From Tetrastigma voinierianum (Eukaryota > Streptophyta > Magnoliopsida > Vitales > Vitaceae): a stretch of DNA of 64,000 bases. The stretch is taken from contig JAEQBH010002870.1 in NCBI GenBank assembly GCA_016808115.1, positions 186,001-250,000 of the forward strand, in the 5' to 3' direction. The notes under the pieces were generated by a model. It saw only the letters and a program-made list of their open reading frames with translations. It made no database searches and was not told the origin of the DNA. Shown in pieces: positions 11,287-23,465 of the stretch. Position numbers and translations under genes: made by a program. The first letter of the stretch is position 1; each line of letters opens with the position of its first letter.

Positions 11287-12755
11287 TCCATTTGTACTTA
11301 AAAGTCAAGATAATAAGGATGATAATATAACCATCAATATAAAGTGTAGATAGCGCTTCAGTTTCAACTAGTGGCTCCTGAGTTCGCCCGAGAATGGCCA
11401 ATAGAAACATGTAGAGCTTTACCCGCCCGTGATCCATTTTGACTCAGAGTAAGGATTAATCTGGATGTGGTATGATTAAAGACGCCGTTATGTGTATGAG
11501 TCTCGCCAAGATATCTCCCATGTTCAATTCAAACAATAATATGTACAATATATTATGAATATATATTTTATTTTTTAAATATATAAAATTAATTTTTATT
11601 TTCCAAAATAGGTTTAAACTTAATAAATTAATTTTATATGTTTTATTCAAACTCATTTTATTTGTTTTTCTCAATTATATAAAGACTAAAAAATTTAAAA
11701 ATATATAAAATTTTGATTATATTTGATTTTCTTTCATATTTTCCACAATGAAACCAAACATAAGAAAATTATTTTCCTTACCTTTGTTTTTTTTCTTTTT
11801 TATATTACTTTCAAGGTTTCGAAATGGAAGCCTTTAATTAGTTGAAAGCCTACTCTCTGTGATGAGGAAGTTTTAGTTTTGGGTTACTTCATTCAAGAAA
11901 TCTCTCCACTCAAATTAATAAAACAATGATTTTATATGGTCACTTTGACTTCTCCAAATCGGGATATGGCTACTGTTTCCTACTTGGTGCTGACCATATG
12001 TTTGTCTTTAGGGGTTTTTTTTTTTTTAAATTTTATCGGGGTTTTCTTAGATGTAAAGTGAAAGCATATATGGTTAGGTACGATTTTCACTTTGTGCCAG
12101 TTCCACCACCTTTCATCTCATCTATATATTTGATTGGTACGACAATTTTGATTTTTCAAATAAGAACTTATCAATCAACTTTCAATCTCATATATACAAA
12201 GCTAGCTAATGTTTTTTGACAACCTTGTGCCTATAAAGTGGCAAAAAAAGGTTTAACACAATGTCATTATCATGAAAAATTCATGAGCCATCTTATCTTA
12301 TCGCTAATAATAATAAAGTTATTTAAAGACAATATTCATATTATTAGAGTAGTGGCCCCACTTGCTCGAATTCGACTCAAAGTTTCGTGAACATTCATGG
12401 ATTTTATAAATATTAGGTGTCTAGGGTTTTGTGATTTTTTTATAAATTAACAATCACAATACTCAAATTTGGAATAGTTGATTTCTTATCCTACGACTGT
12501 TTTTTCTCAATTTAGGGTTTTCATGTAAAATTAGGTTATTTTTACCTATTTTTCTCATCTTTTATGTTTTTAAAAAATAATATATAAATAATTAACAATA
12601 GTACATTTAATGGAAAGATTGTATGAAAAATATAATTAATTTGAAAATCTAATACAATGAATTTCATAGAATCCGTACTTTTATTTAGTTCGGTTCTTTA
12701 ATAATTGTGTGGAAAGATACTTTTTCCAAAATCATCAATCGATGTTTGGTTTCAG
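11285..12755. other. AT-rich region without a recognised gene
   Basis: Mostly A/T-rich. A 97-codon open frame at 11,926-12,219 has no recognisable domain and low-complexity Phe runs, so I do not call it a gene. Near 12,740 a tttggtttcag acceptor introduces the exon-like piece described separately. Confidence 0.35.
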
Positions 12756-12836
12756 GTGTTGTTGAATGCTCTACAAAAGGATGTGATGAATGCAATCATG
12801 CAGCAACTTTGCGCCAATAATGACCGCCTTAGATAA
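12756..12836 (+). other. Exon-like 26-codon piece, identity unknown
   Basis: After a good splice-acceptor context (tttggtttcag, ending 12,755), one frame reads VLLNALQKDVMNAIMQQL and then eight more residues (CANNDRLR) to a TAA at 12,834-12,836. The composition (amphipathic, Leu/Met/Gln/Asn-rich, no rare codons) looks like a real C-terminal exon and differs from the T-rich surroundings. I do not recognise the protein. No upstream exon could be joined to it with confidence. It lies inside copy II of the local duplication, but I see no counterpart in copy I. Confidence 0.3.
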
Positions 12837-13194
12837 ATGTATTGTCAAACATATTATAAAAAGGACTTCTATTTTTTCATTGATCAAGTTAATTTCATAA
12901 GAAATGATCAAGATTAAAGCCGTTGAATCCAATAAAATATCGCATCAGGACAATAGTACGATGGATCATTGGAAAGAGGATGGCTTGTACAATAGTATTA
13001 ACTCAAGTGGGTGTAACTTTGTAGATTTCGGTTACTGTATAAATGCCCCGATTTTTACCGTATGTCTTAATTCAGACCGAATTTTTCGGTCCCAAGATAC
13101 CAACGTTTACTCCATAACTCCAATCTATAGACATTCAGATTTGAACTTTTTTTTCGGGGTCCCAAGATACCCAATGTTTATTTCCATAGCTTGC
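12837..13194. other. Spacer, nothing recognised
   Basis: A 97-codon open frame at 12,904-13,197 has no recognisable motif. Within it the string gtcccaagatacc…aatgtttatttccat is a near repeat of gtcccaagataccaacgttt 70 bp upstream (about 13,090 and 13,160). Confidence 0.3.
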
Positions 13195-13503
13195 TAGGTG
13201 TAATTGAGTCGAGTTGATATTAGTCGTAGTTTGAGCTCACTTCAAACTTGATCGAGTCTTTTTTTCTTCTTTCTTTCGATGTTTGAAAGACTAAAAATAA
13301 ATGTAGCCAATTCGAACTCGACTGAAATCGACTTGACTCAATTCAATAAAATAAGAAGCTTAATTAAGCGCACGAGCAACTAAATCGGATATTGTGGATA
13401 CTCAACTGACTAGACCAACTACTGAGTTCAAACTCGACTGACACCGAAGCCAAATTCGAGCATTCTAAGTAATCGAGCTCGAGTAACTCGACCATTTACG
13501 CCC
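13195..13503. mobile_element. Small TIR element (MITE-like)
   Basis: The left end reads GGTGTAATTGAGTCGAG and the right end CTCGACCATTTACGCC. The reverse complement of the right end (GGCGTAAATGGTCGAG) matches the left with a few changes. Between them lie many short tcgag/ctcga and actcgac motifs, typical of a common class of small plant inverted-repeat elements. It is about 310 bp long and non-coding. I could not identify a clean target duplication. It replaces the position where VDAC exon 1 would lie in copy II. Confidence 0.45.
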
Positions 13504-13582
13504 TCAACTTGACTTATTTTTACTTATTTTTGCTTTTTTTACATTAATGGATAAGATGTTATTGCTCTTCTTGTTATTTCGC

Positions 13583-13656
13583 ATCCTCTCTACAAAGATT
13601 ACCACAGAGTTTACCACAAGTTCACCGTTACTACGACGTCCCTCTCTTCGATTTAA
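13583..13656 (+). pseudogene. VDAC: VDAC exon 2, second copy
   Basis: The frame reads xPLYKDYHRVYHKFTVTTTS to a TAA at 13,654-13,656. This matches plant VDAC DLLYKDYxSDxKFTVTTYS and is in one frame here, whereas copy I needs several shifts. The acceptor is damaged: the equivalent of ttatttcag in copy I is ttatttcgc. No exon 1 lies upstream because a MITE-like element occupies that place. No later exons were found. This is therefore an isolated exon, not an expressed porin. Confidence 0.6.
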
Positions 13657-14172
13657 TCACTGATGAAATTAGAGCTTTGTTTTTTTCTATTCTAAGGATT
13701 TTGTTTGTTCACAGAAAAATTCCAGGGAAGGAAGTGGATTTGTTATGTTTCGAGTTTATAACCTTTAGTTGTAATGGGATAACAAGACATCGCTATTTGT
13801 AAGCACACCAATTCTGGATTATTTAAGTCGGTTGGTTCATTTGTTCGATGAAACAAATTGAGAATGCGCGCCGATTTATTTTGAATGCTACCCGAACAGA
13901 AATTTTTCTCTCGTTTTCTCAGATTTTATTTTATTTTTCCTCCTTCGACATGCCGCGACACTGTTACGTCTCTATTCCGTTTTTTTTTCCCACGGCACCA
14001 CTTCGCTGCTAAAAGGGTGTGAAGGATCACTGGAACACTCCAACTAATCCCAACGGCGACTCTATATGGTACACATATTAATCAAGATATATTAAAAATG
14101 TTATATAAATAATGGTTTAGCTGGCATAAATACTATTAATCATATACCAAAGGTGGCATTTGTAAGGCCGAT

Positions 14173-16987
14173 TGTCACGACTCCAACTGGGATCGTGGAC
14201 CTACGCTAGGGAATGGAAGGCAGGCCGAAACCCGTAGCAAGCCTAACTGAAATACTCATACCGACTATCATGCGATCACCTGACAATATATCAACCTACA
14301 TATATAATATGCTCAGATGCCAAACATCAATAAGGAACATCAATAGGGAGAGATAAACTTCGATCCCAGCCATACACCTGGCACAAAATAAATGTAATTC
14401 ATCTCTGAATTACAAAATATACTAATATTCAAGACTATGACAATCGGTGAGATTAAACGTAGTATTAAAAGACATACGCAGGCATTATACAAAATCACTA
14501 AGAAGGGAAGAGAATTCCTACAAGATCATGGTCCGAGAAGAGGACTCCGATAAGATCTAAAAGAAATTGTGACTCGTCGGCCTCGAGAGTGAGTTAATAT
14601 CATATAATCTATTTCACATCTACAACCAAATGTGATATATACATATAGAATTGCCAATATAATGGTATCATATCGGGACTATATAACAATACACTCACAT
14701 ACGTATGCATGCACACACATCAAGTTTCATATCATCAATATTAATCATCACAATAACCGAGAACTCTAGTAGGACCCTATACTCCCATACTATAAGCCAC
14801 GGGTTCTTCAAATCCAATGTGATCGCGCCGAGAGAAATGCCACCGCATCCTTAACTCCACTGACACTAACTAATAAACTGTGAGTCACGCCCCGAGAAAT
14901 GCTCACTGCAGGTCCTTAACCTCCAAGAACTAACATGAACATAATCCACAGCCTAAGGCCCCGAGGAGTAACGCTCAACTGTGTGGACTCCACTTCCAGA
15001 TCCCCAAGAGAAACGCCAACTGTGGAACCACGCCCATAACTAAAAACTGATCCCATCTCGATCAATACCCCACACGCTGGCCCTGGAGCAACCCATTAGC
15101 GGTATGTCCCGCTATAGTCCTGCATTACAAACATTTCCTCAAAATACAATGCACACAAGAAAATCACACCCAACAATACACACTCACATCCATCATCACA
15201 CAGCTTCATATGCGTATATATTTCATATCAAATTAACAATTTAATTACCATCAGAATACAATCTACGCAATAATCGCAATGCGGATGATGGAGTGTAGCC
15301 TAATGCCATAAATGCTATGCAATGGCTGCATATGATGTCATAAACTATATGATATCAACCTACTGCATTATATCGTATCCGGGACCGCCCGCGCTCTGCC
15401 AGCGTCGCCTCGTGGAGCCGGGTTTGACACCCAGGTCGGAAAAGACATAATTAATAATAAGACGAAGATTTAAATATACTCTGGGATCACCGTAAAACTC
15501 AGAAGGTACTAAACCGACATAGAAATTAGACTTATACGCACCAAAATTCTGCAGCAGTAACCTCCTCCTGGCGAACCCGACTTAACTCCCCGTAAAACGT
15601 CCATAACCCGAGCAAAATACACTTCTAATATCCACAATTTATCCATCGTCGAAGCCGGGCCACAACTACGCAGATAAATCACGCCAATCATAATCCAACA
15701 CAAAGGCCAACAAATCACGATAAACACAATCGGAGCAATTTATAGCTTCGGATAAATAATTATATTTACACATTAATAACTCCTATAAAAATACGCTTAA
15801 TCACAACGGTCACTTCACAGATAAATAAACACACTTAATCCCATATATATTTTAAGGCATCTTTTTCAAAACACGAACAATTAAATACAATATCAACAAT
15901 TATACAATTGGGGAGTTCACACACGCCAGGGTATAGATTCTTTAACAAGTCAATGCGAAAATCGGACAGACCGCTTAATCACGAATCCAGACTGACGTTT
16001 CGTCTCCGCACTCTTCCCGAGGTCCGTCGTCGTCGACGGTGGTTTGAAAAATTCAAATTTCGCCTTAATGAATCCAGGTACCACGCAGATCGTGGATTAG
16101 GGAGTCCAAAAACAATTTTTTGCAAAATTTTAGACGCTTAAAAACAACTCAAAACGATAAAAACAGAATTTTTCTTCTCGAAGCTTATCTTCAAAATCAT
16201 CACGCATTAAAGCTTGAAAATGGCTTAATCATACCTCCCTATGTTTTGGGTCCCGGTCTGAATGGTCTTGTCGCCAGAAACACTGTACTGTCGAGATGCA
16301 GGCAAATGCACTCCACACAAAGGAGGAACACTGCACACCATGAGAGAGGAAGGAATCCAAGGCTGGCATGTTTGAGGAAGCCATCACTGAAGAGGGTGGT
16401 GGTGGCTGGGCGACTAAGGGTCTCAGGTGGTGGCGCTTAGAGAGAGAAAATGTATGAAAGTCTTCCATAGCTGGCATGCTTCCGACGCACCACAAGAATG
16501 AGGTTGAAGGTGCATGATGGGTTTCTGAGTCTTGATCGCCTGACTGGTAATGAAGGTGGTCTGACTGAGGCAGCCAAATACTTTGAGAATAAATAGTTAA
16601 GAAGAGGACTGAGGAGAGAGTTCTCTTCCGTGGCCCCAAAATTCCGTCTCTTTCCCCATTCAAATAAATTCTAAAGTCCCTAACACTATTTTTAATTAGT
16701 ACTTGAACTCAAAACAAAGTCAATTCAGGAAAAATCTATATATACTAAGATATTTCCTCCCATACTTTAACATTTTAATTTAATCTAAACTCAATTATTT
16801 AGAATAAATTGTAGGTCAATACTATATAGAGAGAGATATATATATAATATATATATATGTATAATATATATGTTTCAAAATAATACTCTAGGATCAATAA
16901 AATATATATATCAGGAAAACAAATTTAAATAAATCTAATTTAAAGCACGCTAAAAAATTACTGGGTATTATTAATCGATTTAAAGGG
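14173..16987 (-). mobile_element. Probable solo LTR of a second Ty3/Gypsy family
   Basis: The minus-strand 3' end is …CGTGACA (plus strand tgtcacgactccaactggg at 14,173), a typical LTR tail. The left flank CCGAT and right flank CCAAT (16,988-16,992) look like a 5-bp target duplication with one change. Comparison with copy I (aaggccaatttag near 6,005) shows clean insertion into this block. The other terminus (…tttaaaggg) is not canonical TG/CA, so the right edge may be worn. Size is about 2.8 kb with no gag or pol. Open frames inside (15,908-16,440 plus strand; 16,229-16,663 minus strand) are LTR sequence. Confidence 0.6.
14815..15060 (-). repeat. Degenerate roughly 60-bp repeats inside the LTR
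   Basis: Four imperfect units recur: cgccgagagaaatgcc near 14,826, cgccccgagaaatgctcac near 14,887, gccccgaggagtaacgctc near 14,957 and atccccaagagaaacgcc near 14,999. Each is followed by 'ctg..g..t…aac/actcc'. Spacing is about 40-70 bp. Confidence 0.55.
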
Positions 16988-19105
16988 CCAATTATAATGC
17001 TTTCCTACTTTAGTATTAATATGCAGTTGTCAGTTTATTAGTTTTCTCGATGTAATGGCAATAAATTAGGGAACATTATTATGTCGTCAGAAAGTATCAG
17101 GAACATTATGAATATTCTTTCTATGAAAGTGTTTGATTAGTAAATTTTGTTCATATGTCACTATATTGCACATAGGTGAAGAGCCTTTCACTGTAGCTGA
17201 GTGACCTCAAATCGAGGGGTCGAGAGGTTTTTTGTTTCATTGTCCTTTCTTTGGGTCGCCTATATAATTTCTAAGATACTTTGCAGCCTGCACCTCACGA
17301 TTCATCAAAAAAAAACAAAAAGAAATGTAAAACCTCCAAGGCTTACCATTGTTCATTAAGGCAAGGTGTCTGATACAGCAACCTTCAATCAGACACCAAA
17401 CTGCAGTCCGAGATTCACTGCAGAGTGTTCTTTCAGGTTCTTTCCATCATTCTTCTGCTATTAACATAATTATCATAAGAAATCAGACAAACTTTGAAGT
17501 ATGCCAAAATTTACCACTTCTAAAAAACACAAAACATTTCCCCTTAGAATATAATCATTGAAGCTGAAATTTCTGCAGCTAGTTTTCTTGTTTTCATTAA
17601 CACTGAGGCACTGCTAAGAGGATGCAGCGATAAGACGATGCCTTTGTCAATCTAGGATCATATTATTCGTGGGGAACCCTTTGCGGTTTAATAGTTTTCG
17701 CTTCCATATGAGATTATCATTGATGTGCTGCAATTTGATTTTAACATATTTATGATTCCAGACGTCCCGTGGATATTAGGCGAGGAGATTTGATAATGAC
17801 CTTAATGCGGACTGCCGCTAAATCACCACCATGTCTGGTAGTGAATTCATAAAATCAAGGGAAAATCGTCTTCAGAATCACATTAAACATCGATTAACCC
17901 AGCCATGCTATTATTAGGTATCAACTCTATAATGTTCGGGAATTTCGTCATTTATATGAATGATGAAAACTTCGTCGGTGATTATGATGATTCATTGGAA
18001 ATCTTTCCGTTTAATTTTTCGAAACTCATCTTATCAACAATATCATCACAATCATCTCTTCTCTGGGGTGGGCAAGTGGAAATTAGAATATACACATATA
18101 TTTGTATTACTATATCTATTATATTACTATACTTCTTCGCTTATATCTACTTATATTAATTATAGTTGTAAGCTTTTGTTTTTTTTGATTAACTAATCAT
18201 ATGCTACATTTTAAAATTAGTGATTTTTTGTCTCTTTGGTGTTATTTTTATAAAATATTACTTCCGCCAAACAAAGCCTCTCAAGAATCCGCGATGCGAT
18301 AAGGAGGTGTGGCGGTGCGCTATTTTGTCCAAATGCAATGCCTGTGGCAAACAAGATCGCCAGCATAAGTAAGGGGATCTAAATAAACCTCATTGATAAC
18401 TACAATTATTTCTAGGCTTTAGGATTTAATTGATTTTTGAGTTCAACACTCAAAAAAGAGAGTAAAAAGAAGATTGTGCACCATTTTGACGCAAATTCTT
18501 CCCTATGTTGCTTTAGCATTTTTAGAATTGTCTCAACCAAAAACTAAAAGAATGGTTGTTTTAAGACTTTAAATTAAAGCAATTTGTAAATTTGGAACTC
18601 GGTATAATGCCATGAATCATGTGATAAATTCATATTCAAAGACAGAATTGCCAAAGTCTCACGAAGAGAATAACTCTATGAAAAACAGATAACAATCACA
18701 TGAGTTTTATTAAAAACTCTGCCTCAGCCAAATTTTTATTATTCTACTCAAGCAGACTCCACTTTTTAGGTAATACCCAACACATTCTATAAATCCTTCC
18801 ACCAAAGAATCTCAATGATTCTCTACCTTAAGTCCTTTGTATACCCAGTTTTCAACATAATACACCACCTCCATCTCTATTCTTCCCCCCACACCAAATT
18901 TTAAGAGAACCCAATCCAAAAACTACAACTTACCTCGCAATCTTTTTTTTAGATTATGTTTCATGAAGGCTGAGTTTTTTATTTTTTATTTTATTTTTCC
19001 TTGCTTTGGTTTTCAAGTTAGGACTTAATGAAAAAAAATTTAGAAGACAAGAAATCCCACCCTCGAATTGAGATGACGGTCACATTAAATCATAATATTT
19101 TGTCA

Positions 19106-20780
19106 TGGGGTTTTGATCATTTTAATGGATGTGAGTAAACAATATTTTGGGTAGTGTAAAATGTTTCCATTATAAAGTTACTGGGAGATGTTCGAAAAAC
19201 AATGGAAACTCTGCCCGATTTTCTGCTAAATGTTTAATCGTATGAAAAAAAATTTAATGTTTAAAATAAAAAAATAAAAAAATTCTCCCATCATATTTTA
19301 TAAGGTTTCAATGGAAAATGTGTATAAATGGGTTAAGCAATGGATTAAGCTTTTTTGAAAATAGTTTAAAGTAAACAATCAGTAGGATTGCTGGGAGGTC
19401 CCTAGGGTTAGGAAGAGGAAATCTGGGTTGGGTCCCTTCGAGGTTATCATCATTAGTGCGACATTTATTTGTATGATGTCGAATTCGAGACGAATGAAAT
19501 ATATTTGCTTTCGATAAAAATTAAGTCAATAGTCGTGAAATCTTCTGGAATTAGATGACCAGTATTGTAGTATATTAATATATAAAATATGTAGCTCCGA
19601 CCATCGAATGTATAGGCTTTGAGTCAGTTGATTTTGCTAACCTAGATGTTGTTTAAGTATTTATGGTTTTAATGATTTTGTTATATGTTCCCAGCATATT
19701 CTTATGGTAGTTTGAATCAGTAAAATTATTTTTTCTCTTCCAAAAAAATGTTGGATTTAGGACAATTTGATTTCCTGAAAATATTAATTAAAGAAAAAAG
19801 TGATAATGAACATCATGTTTTGTTTTTAACTAAAAATTAAATATAAATAAAAATAAATAAAATTAGTTAAACATGTGTATATTTAAATTTATTTAATGTT
19901 TATATAATAAAGAACAATAAGTGAATGAAATTTGAAAAAGCAAATAAAAATAATTTATTGACTTTGAATCTAATTTTATTTTTGCTAACTGACTTTGAAA
20001 AAAATCTGATTATTTATCGTCTCATAGTTAAATTAATTGAGATTGGGACTTTGGTTAGATTGTACTTTGAAAGTGTTTATGAATTTATTCATTATTTTTT
20101 ACAATTTGGACGAGAAATAGGCTTACCCTTTTTTTATAATTTTGTTTCAATTTTATATTAAAAAATAAGGTTTGGCATATTTATAGTTTTCAAATAATTT
20201 TTTTTTATCATTTCTTGTTTCTTTAAAGATTAAACATGCTAGCAAGTTTAACTTTAGAAAATATTAAAGGAAGAAAAAAAAGTCAACGAATAATTTTTAA
20301 ATTTATTTTTATGTTCAGATTCTTATGAAAGAAAATATTCAAGAAAATATAATTAAAATTATTAAAAATTTATGTATTTTAAAATTATTAATTTTTTATA
20401 TGTAGGCTTTTGATGAGAGACCTGGGTCAGTTACATATATTTAGATGTAATGTAGCAAAATAGTGGTCTCTTCTAAGAAAAGTATAATATTACATAAAAA
20501 TATTATATTTAATAAATTAGCTAGGATTAAATAATTGAATATTTATTTACCGTAAAACTATATGAAAATAATTTATTACATTAAATCCATTTTTTTTTTA
20601 TTTCTATCAATCTCTACTCTCTTCTACTTCTTTCTTGATTTTTTTAATACTTTTAAAATTAAACATTAACACAAACAAAAGTTGAAAAAAATCTTTCCTT
20701 TTTTGTTTAAACCAAGAAATAAAAAGAGTATTTTAGGTTCTCTTTTGTGGAAAAACATTGGCTAAAGAAAACTAGCTAGT
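19106..20780. other. AT-rich spacer with a possible SINE/LINE tail
   Basis: Near 19,385-19,525 a GC-richer block (ggaggtccctagggttagg … gacgaatgaaatatatttgc, then tttcgataaaaa) resembles the 3' end of a non-LTR retrotransposon. The rest is A/T-rich with no coding-like frame. Confidence 0.3.
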
Positions 20781-21179
20781 GGTTTGTCTTTTTCTTTTCT
20801 TTTAATTTATATATTCAAAAAATATTATTATTTTACTCTTATCATATACGTTCTTTTTCCAATTTTGAATATATTAATTTTCCATGTTGGAAGCTGGTGT
20901 GTCATGACTTTATTGAGTCGTCAAAGTCAAGCTTTATTTTATTTCATTTTCTCCTTTTTCCACAAAAATGTTTCCCCACTTGTACCTAATATTGGTAGGC
21001 TTTTCAGTATCATTCTCATCTAATTCAATTAACTACATATGAACACGAATACAAAAAAATATGCATGGCTTCCCCTCAATACTTTTGATACCATATTAAG
21101 TGTGCTTTTTTAAATTCTAAGCTTGTAAATTAACAAAATACATTAATTAGGCATTTGGAATAATTAAAACATGCAATAT

Positions 21180-22050
21180 AATATTTCATGGACTTTTATG
21201 ATCTAATAATGAGGTTTAATAGTTAAGAATTTAGGTTTAATATTAATGGAATTAATGAGTGATCTTTATTTTTAAGCTAACAAATATAAATTTTAGATTT
21301 AACTAATTTATTTAAAAGACATATAGATAAATTTGGAGGATGTTATTTTTTTTTATAATGTAATCAATGTTTTTATGAAATCCTTGACCAGTTACAATAT
21401 TAGACTAGTCATATTTATAAAGTTGTCTTTTCTTGACTCTATAAAAATCAAAGTCTGAAACAAGTATCATCAAACTATAAATGTTGATTTACATTTTACT
21501 TAGTCCAATTTGAAAAATTAGTGTACTTTCATTTATTTATATTCTTGGGGTTCAAATAATAGGTTATGGTATTCAAAAGAGTTATTATGTAATTCTAATA
21601 TTATGATAAATGGTTTAGTGGAATTAATAGTGAATATAATTATAACTACATTTTTTAATGGAGTTGAAGATTTTATTTTATTTTTCATTTTAAATCAAAG
21701 ACAAATTATTATGAATCCTTTTGCATGGAGCTCTCGTGTTCTTTGGGCACATCTAATCAACATATATGAAAATTTTATATATATATATAATTTGTTTATA
21801 TCTAATTGAAAGAAAATAAAAACTCCTAAAAACTTCATATCTATTCAGATGTTTCATTTGAAAGAGACTTTACCACGTTTGAAGCTTCTAGCACAAATTA
21901 TTCTATCGATTCATATAGAAGTCTCAAGCATAAGAAAGGGACAACATATTTAATGTACATAGAATAACATTTATTTCATTCGACCACAGATAGAATGTCA
22001 AAATTACCAAATGGATAAAGTACATAATTTTGTGGGAAGAACAAGTAAAT
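21180..22050 (+). repeat. AT-rich dispersed repeat, unit 1
   Basis: Contains module a (aatattaatggaattaat … aggatgttattttt, 21,238-21,355) and module b (catatctattcagatgtt … aaagtacataattttgtggg, 21,833-22,045). Both modules recur in units 2 and 3. The upstream block at 20,900-20,950 (gactttattgagtcgtcaaa gtcaagc) is matched at 24,836-24,866. Confidence 0.6.
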
Positions 22051-22439
22051 ATATAAGTTTAACAAACTTATTTTAATTAAATATATAAGATTAAACAATT
22101 TGCAAAGCTCTCAAAGTTTTTAAATGATTTATTTATATATAATTTTCTTTTGAGATTTTTATTAAGACAATAACGTAAAACAATGTTTCTTAATATTTTC
22201 TTTTCTTATCATTTAATAAAATGAATCTGACTTAAATATCATAATTCCTACCCAATGTAAAATACTAAACTTAGAAATTAACTTAGTTGAGCTTTTATTG
22301 AATCGCTAAGTGTTTTAATAACTACATGTCATCCAGTTTATTTAAACATATTAATGCTAACATAACTAAATACATGACTGCTCTCGAAATGATTTATCTG
22401 TATCAAGCAGCAAAAAATCATTAATTGAAATTGTTTTAG

Positions 22440-23465
22440 AATAAATGTCGAATGTTTAATCTAATATTTCATAATTTGCATGCTCTTAGTATGGAATTTA
22501 ATTCTCAAGGTTTGAGGTTTAATATTAATGTAATTGATAACTAATCATTATCTTTTAGCTAACAAATATAACTTTTATGTTTCAATTTACAATTATTTAA
22601 AAGACTAGATAATTTGGAGGATGATTTATGACTTTTTTATTATATATGTTTGGGAGGGGAAAACATCTTTGGACAATACAAACTTATAGAATAGTCATAT
22701 TTATAAATGCTCCATTTTCTTACACTCATAGAAGTCAAAGTCTACCGACATGTCCCATCAAGTTATAAATGTTCTCATACTTTTTATTTCATTAATTTAA
22801 AAAAATTAGCATCCCCTTTAATCTATTCATGTTTTGGTTGAGGGAGTTTAAAAAATAGATTATGGTGATCACATGAGTTATTTCGTAATTCTAATATTGT
22901 GATAAATAATCTATTGGAATACATAATGACATGATGATAATCTTCTTATTTTAAAATTTTTTCCTATTTGAATGAAAGACAAATTGTAGGAATCCTCTAG
23001 CATGGAGCTTAAGTGTTCTTTGAGCATGTCTAAATAACATATATGAGGTACATACATGTAATTACTTTACAATCTGATTCAAAGACTCCAAAAGTTCATG
23101 TCTATTCTTGATGTCTCATATGAAAGGACTTTATCGTGTTGGGGAAATTCGTAGCCTTACAAATTACTCTATTGTCATAAAAGTGTCTTAGAGAACAATA
23201 TATTTATACATGTAATTACTTTACAATCTGATTCAAAAACTCCAAAAAGTTCATGTCTATTCATGATGTCTCATATGAAAGGGACTTTATGGTGTTGGAA
23301 ATTCGAAGCCTTACAAATTACTCTATTGACTCATAAAAGTCAAGCTTAGAGGAACAATATATTTAATATCATAAGATAATATTATTTTGATTGAGAAAAC
23401 ACATACCTACGAAATATCCAAGAATGTAAGTGGATAAGGTATATAATTTTGTGGATGAAAAGCAA
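22440..23465 (+). repeat. AT-rich dispersed repeat, unit 2
   Basis: Module a at 22,518-22,640 (aatattaatgtaattgata … ggaggatgatttatgac) is nearly the same as unit 3. Module b occurs twice because of a local 154-bp tandem duplication (see 23,055-23,362) and ends ataaggtatataattttgtgg near 23,450. Confidence 0.65.
23055..23362 (+). repeat. 154-bp tandem duplication
   Basis: The string catgtaattactttacaatc begins at 23,055 and again at 23,209. The intervening 154 bp (through cttacaaattactctattg and aacaatatattta) is repeated with few changes. It lies within module b of unit 2 and is absent from the other units, so it arose after they dispersed. Confidence 0.8.

Larger units (their letters stand above)
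13518..19105 (+). repeat. Duplicated block, copy II (partner 5,390-8,113)
   Basis: This is the partner of copy I. Removing the LTR at 14,173-16,987 leaves about 2.77 kb, close to the 2.72 kb of copy I. The site that was interrupted is readable: aaggccgat on the left and gggccaattataatgc on the right correspond to aaggccaatttagcatg in copy I near 6,005. Copy II shares the LINE-like tail (about 17,250-17,325) and the exon-like block near 17,760. Confidence 0.75.

Noticed and set aside
11926..12219. 97-codon frame starting MILYGHFDFSKSGYGYCFLL
   Set aside because: No known motif, poly-Phe from a T-run, AT-rich context and no counterpart in the duplicated block.
16229..16663. 144-codon minus-strand frame overlapping a 106-codon plus-strand frame
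   Set aside because: Both are inside the 14,173-16,987 LTR, lack domain similarity, and the overlap on both strands points to composition.
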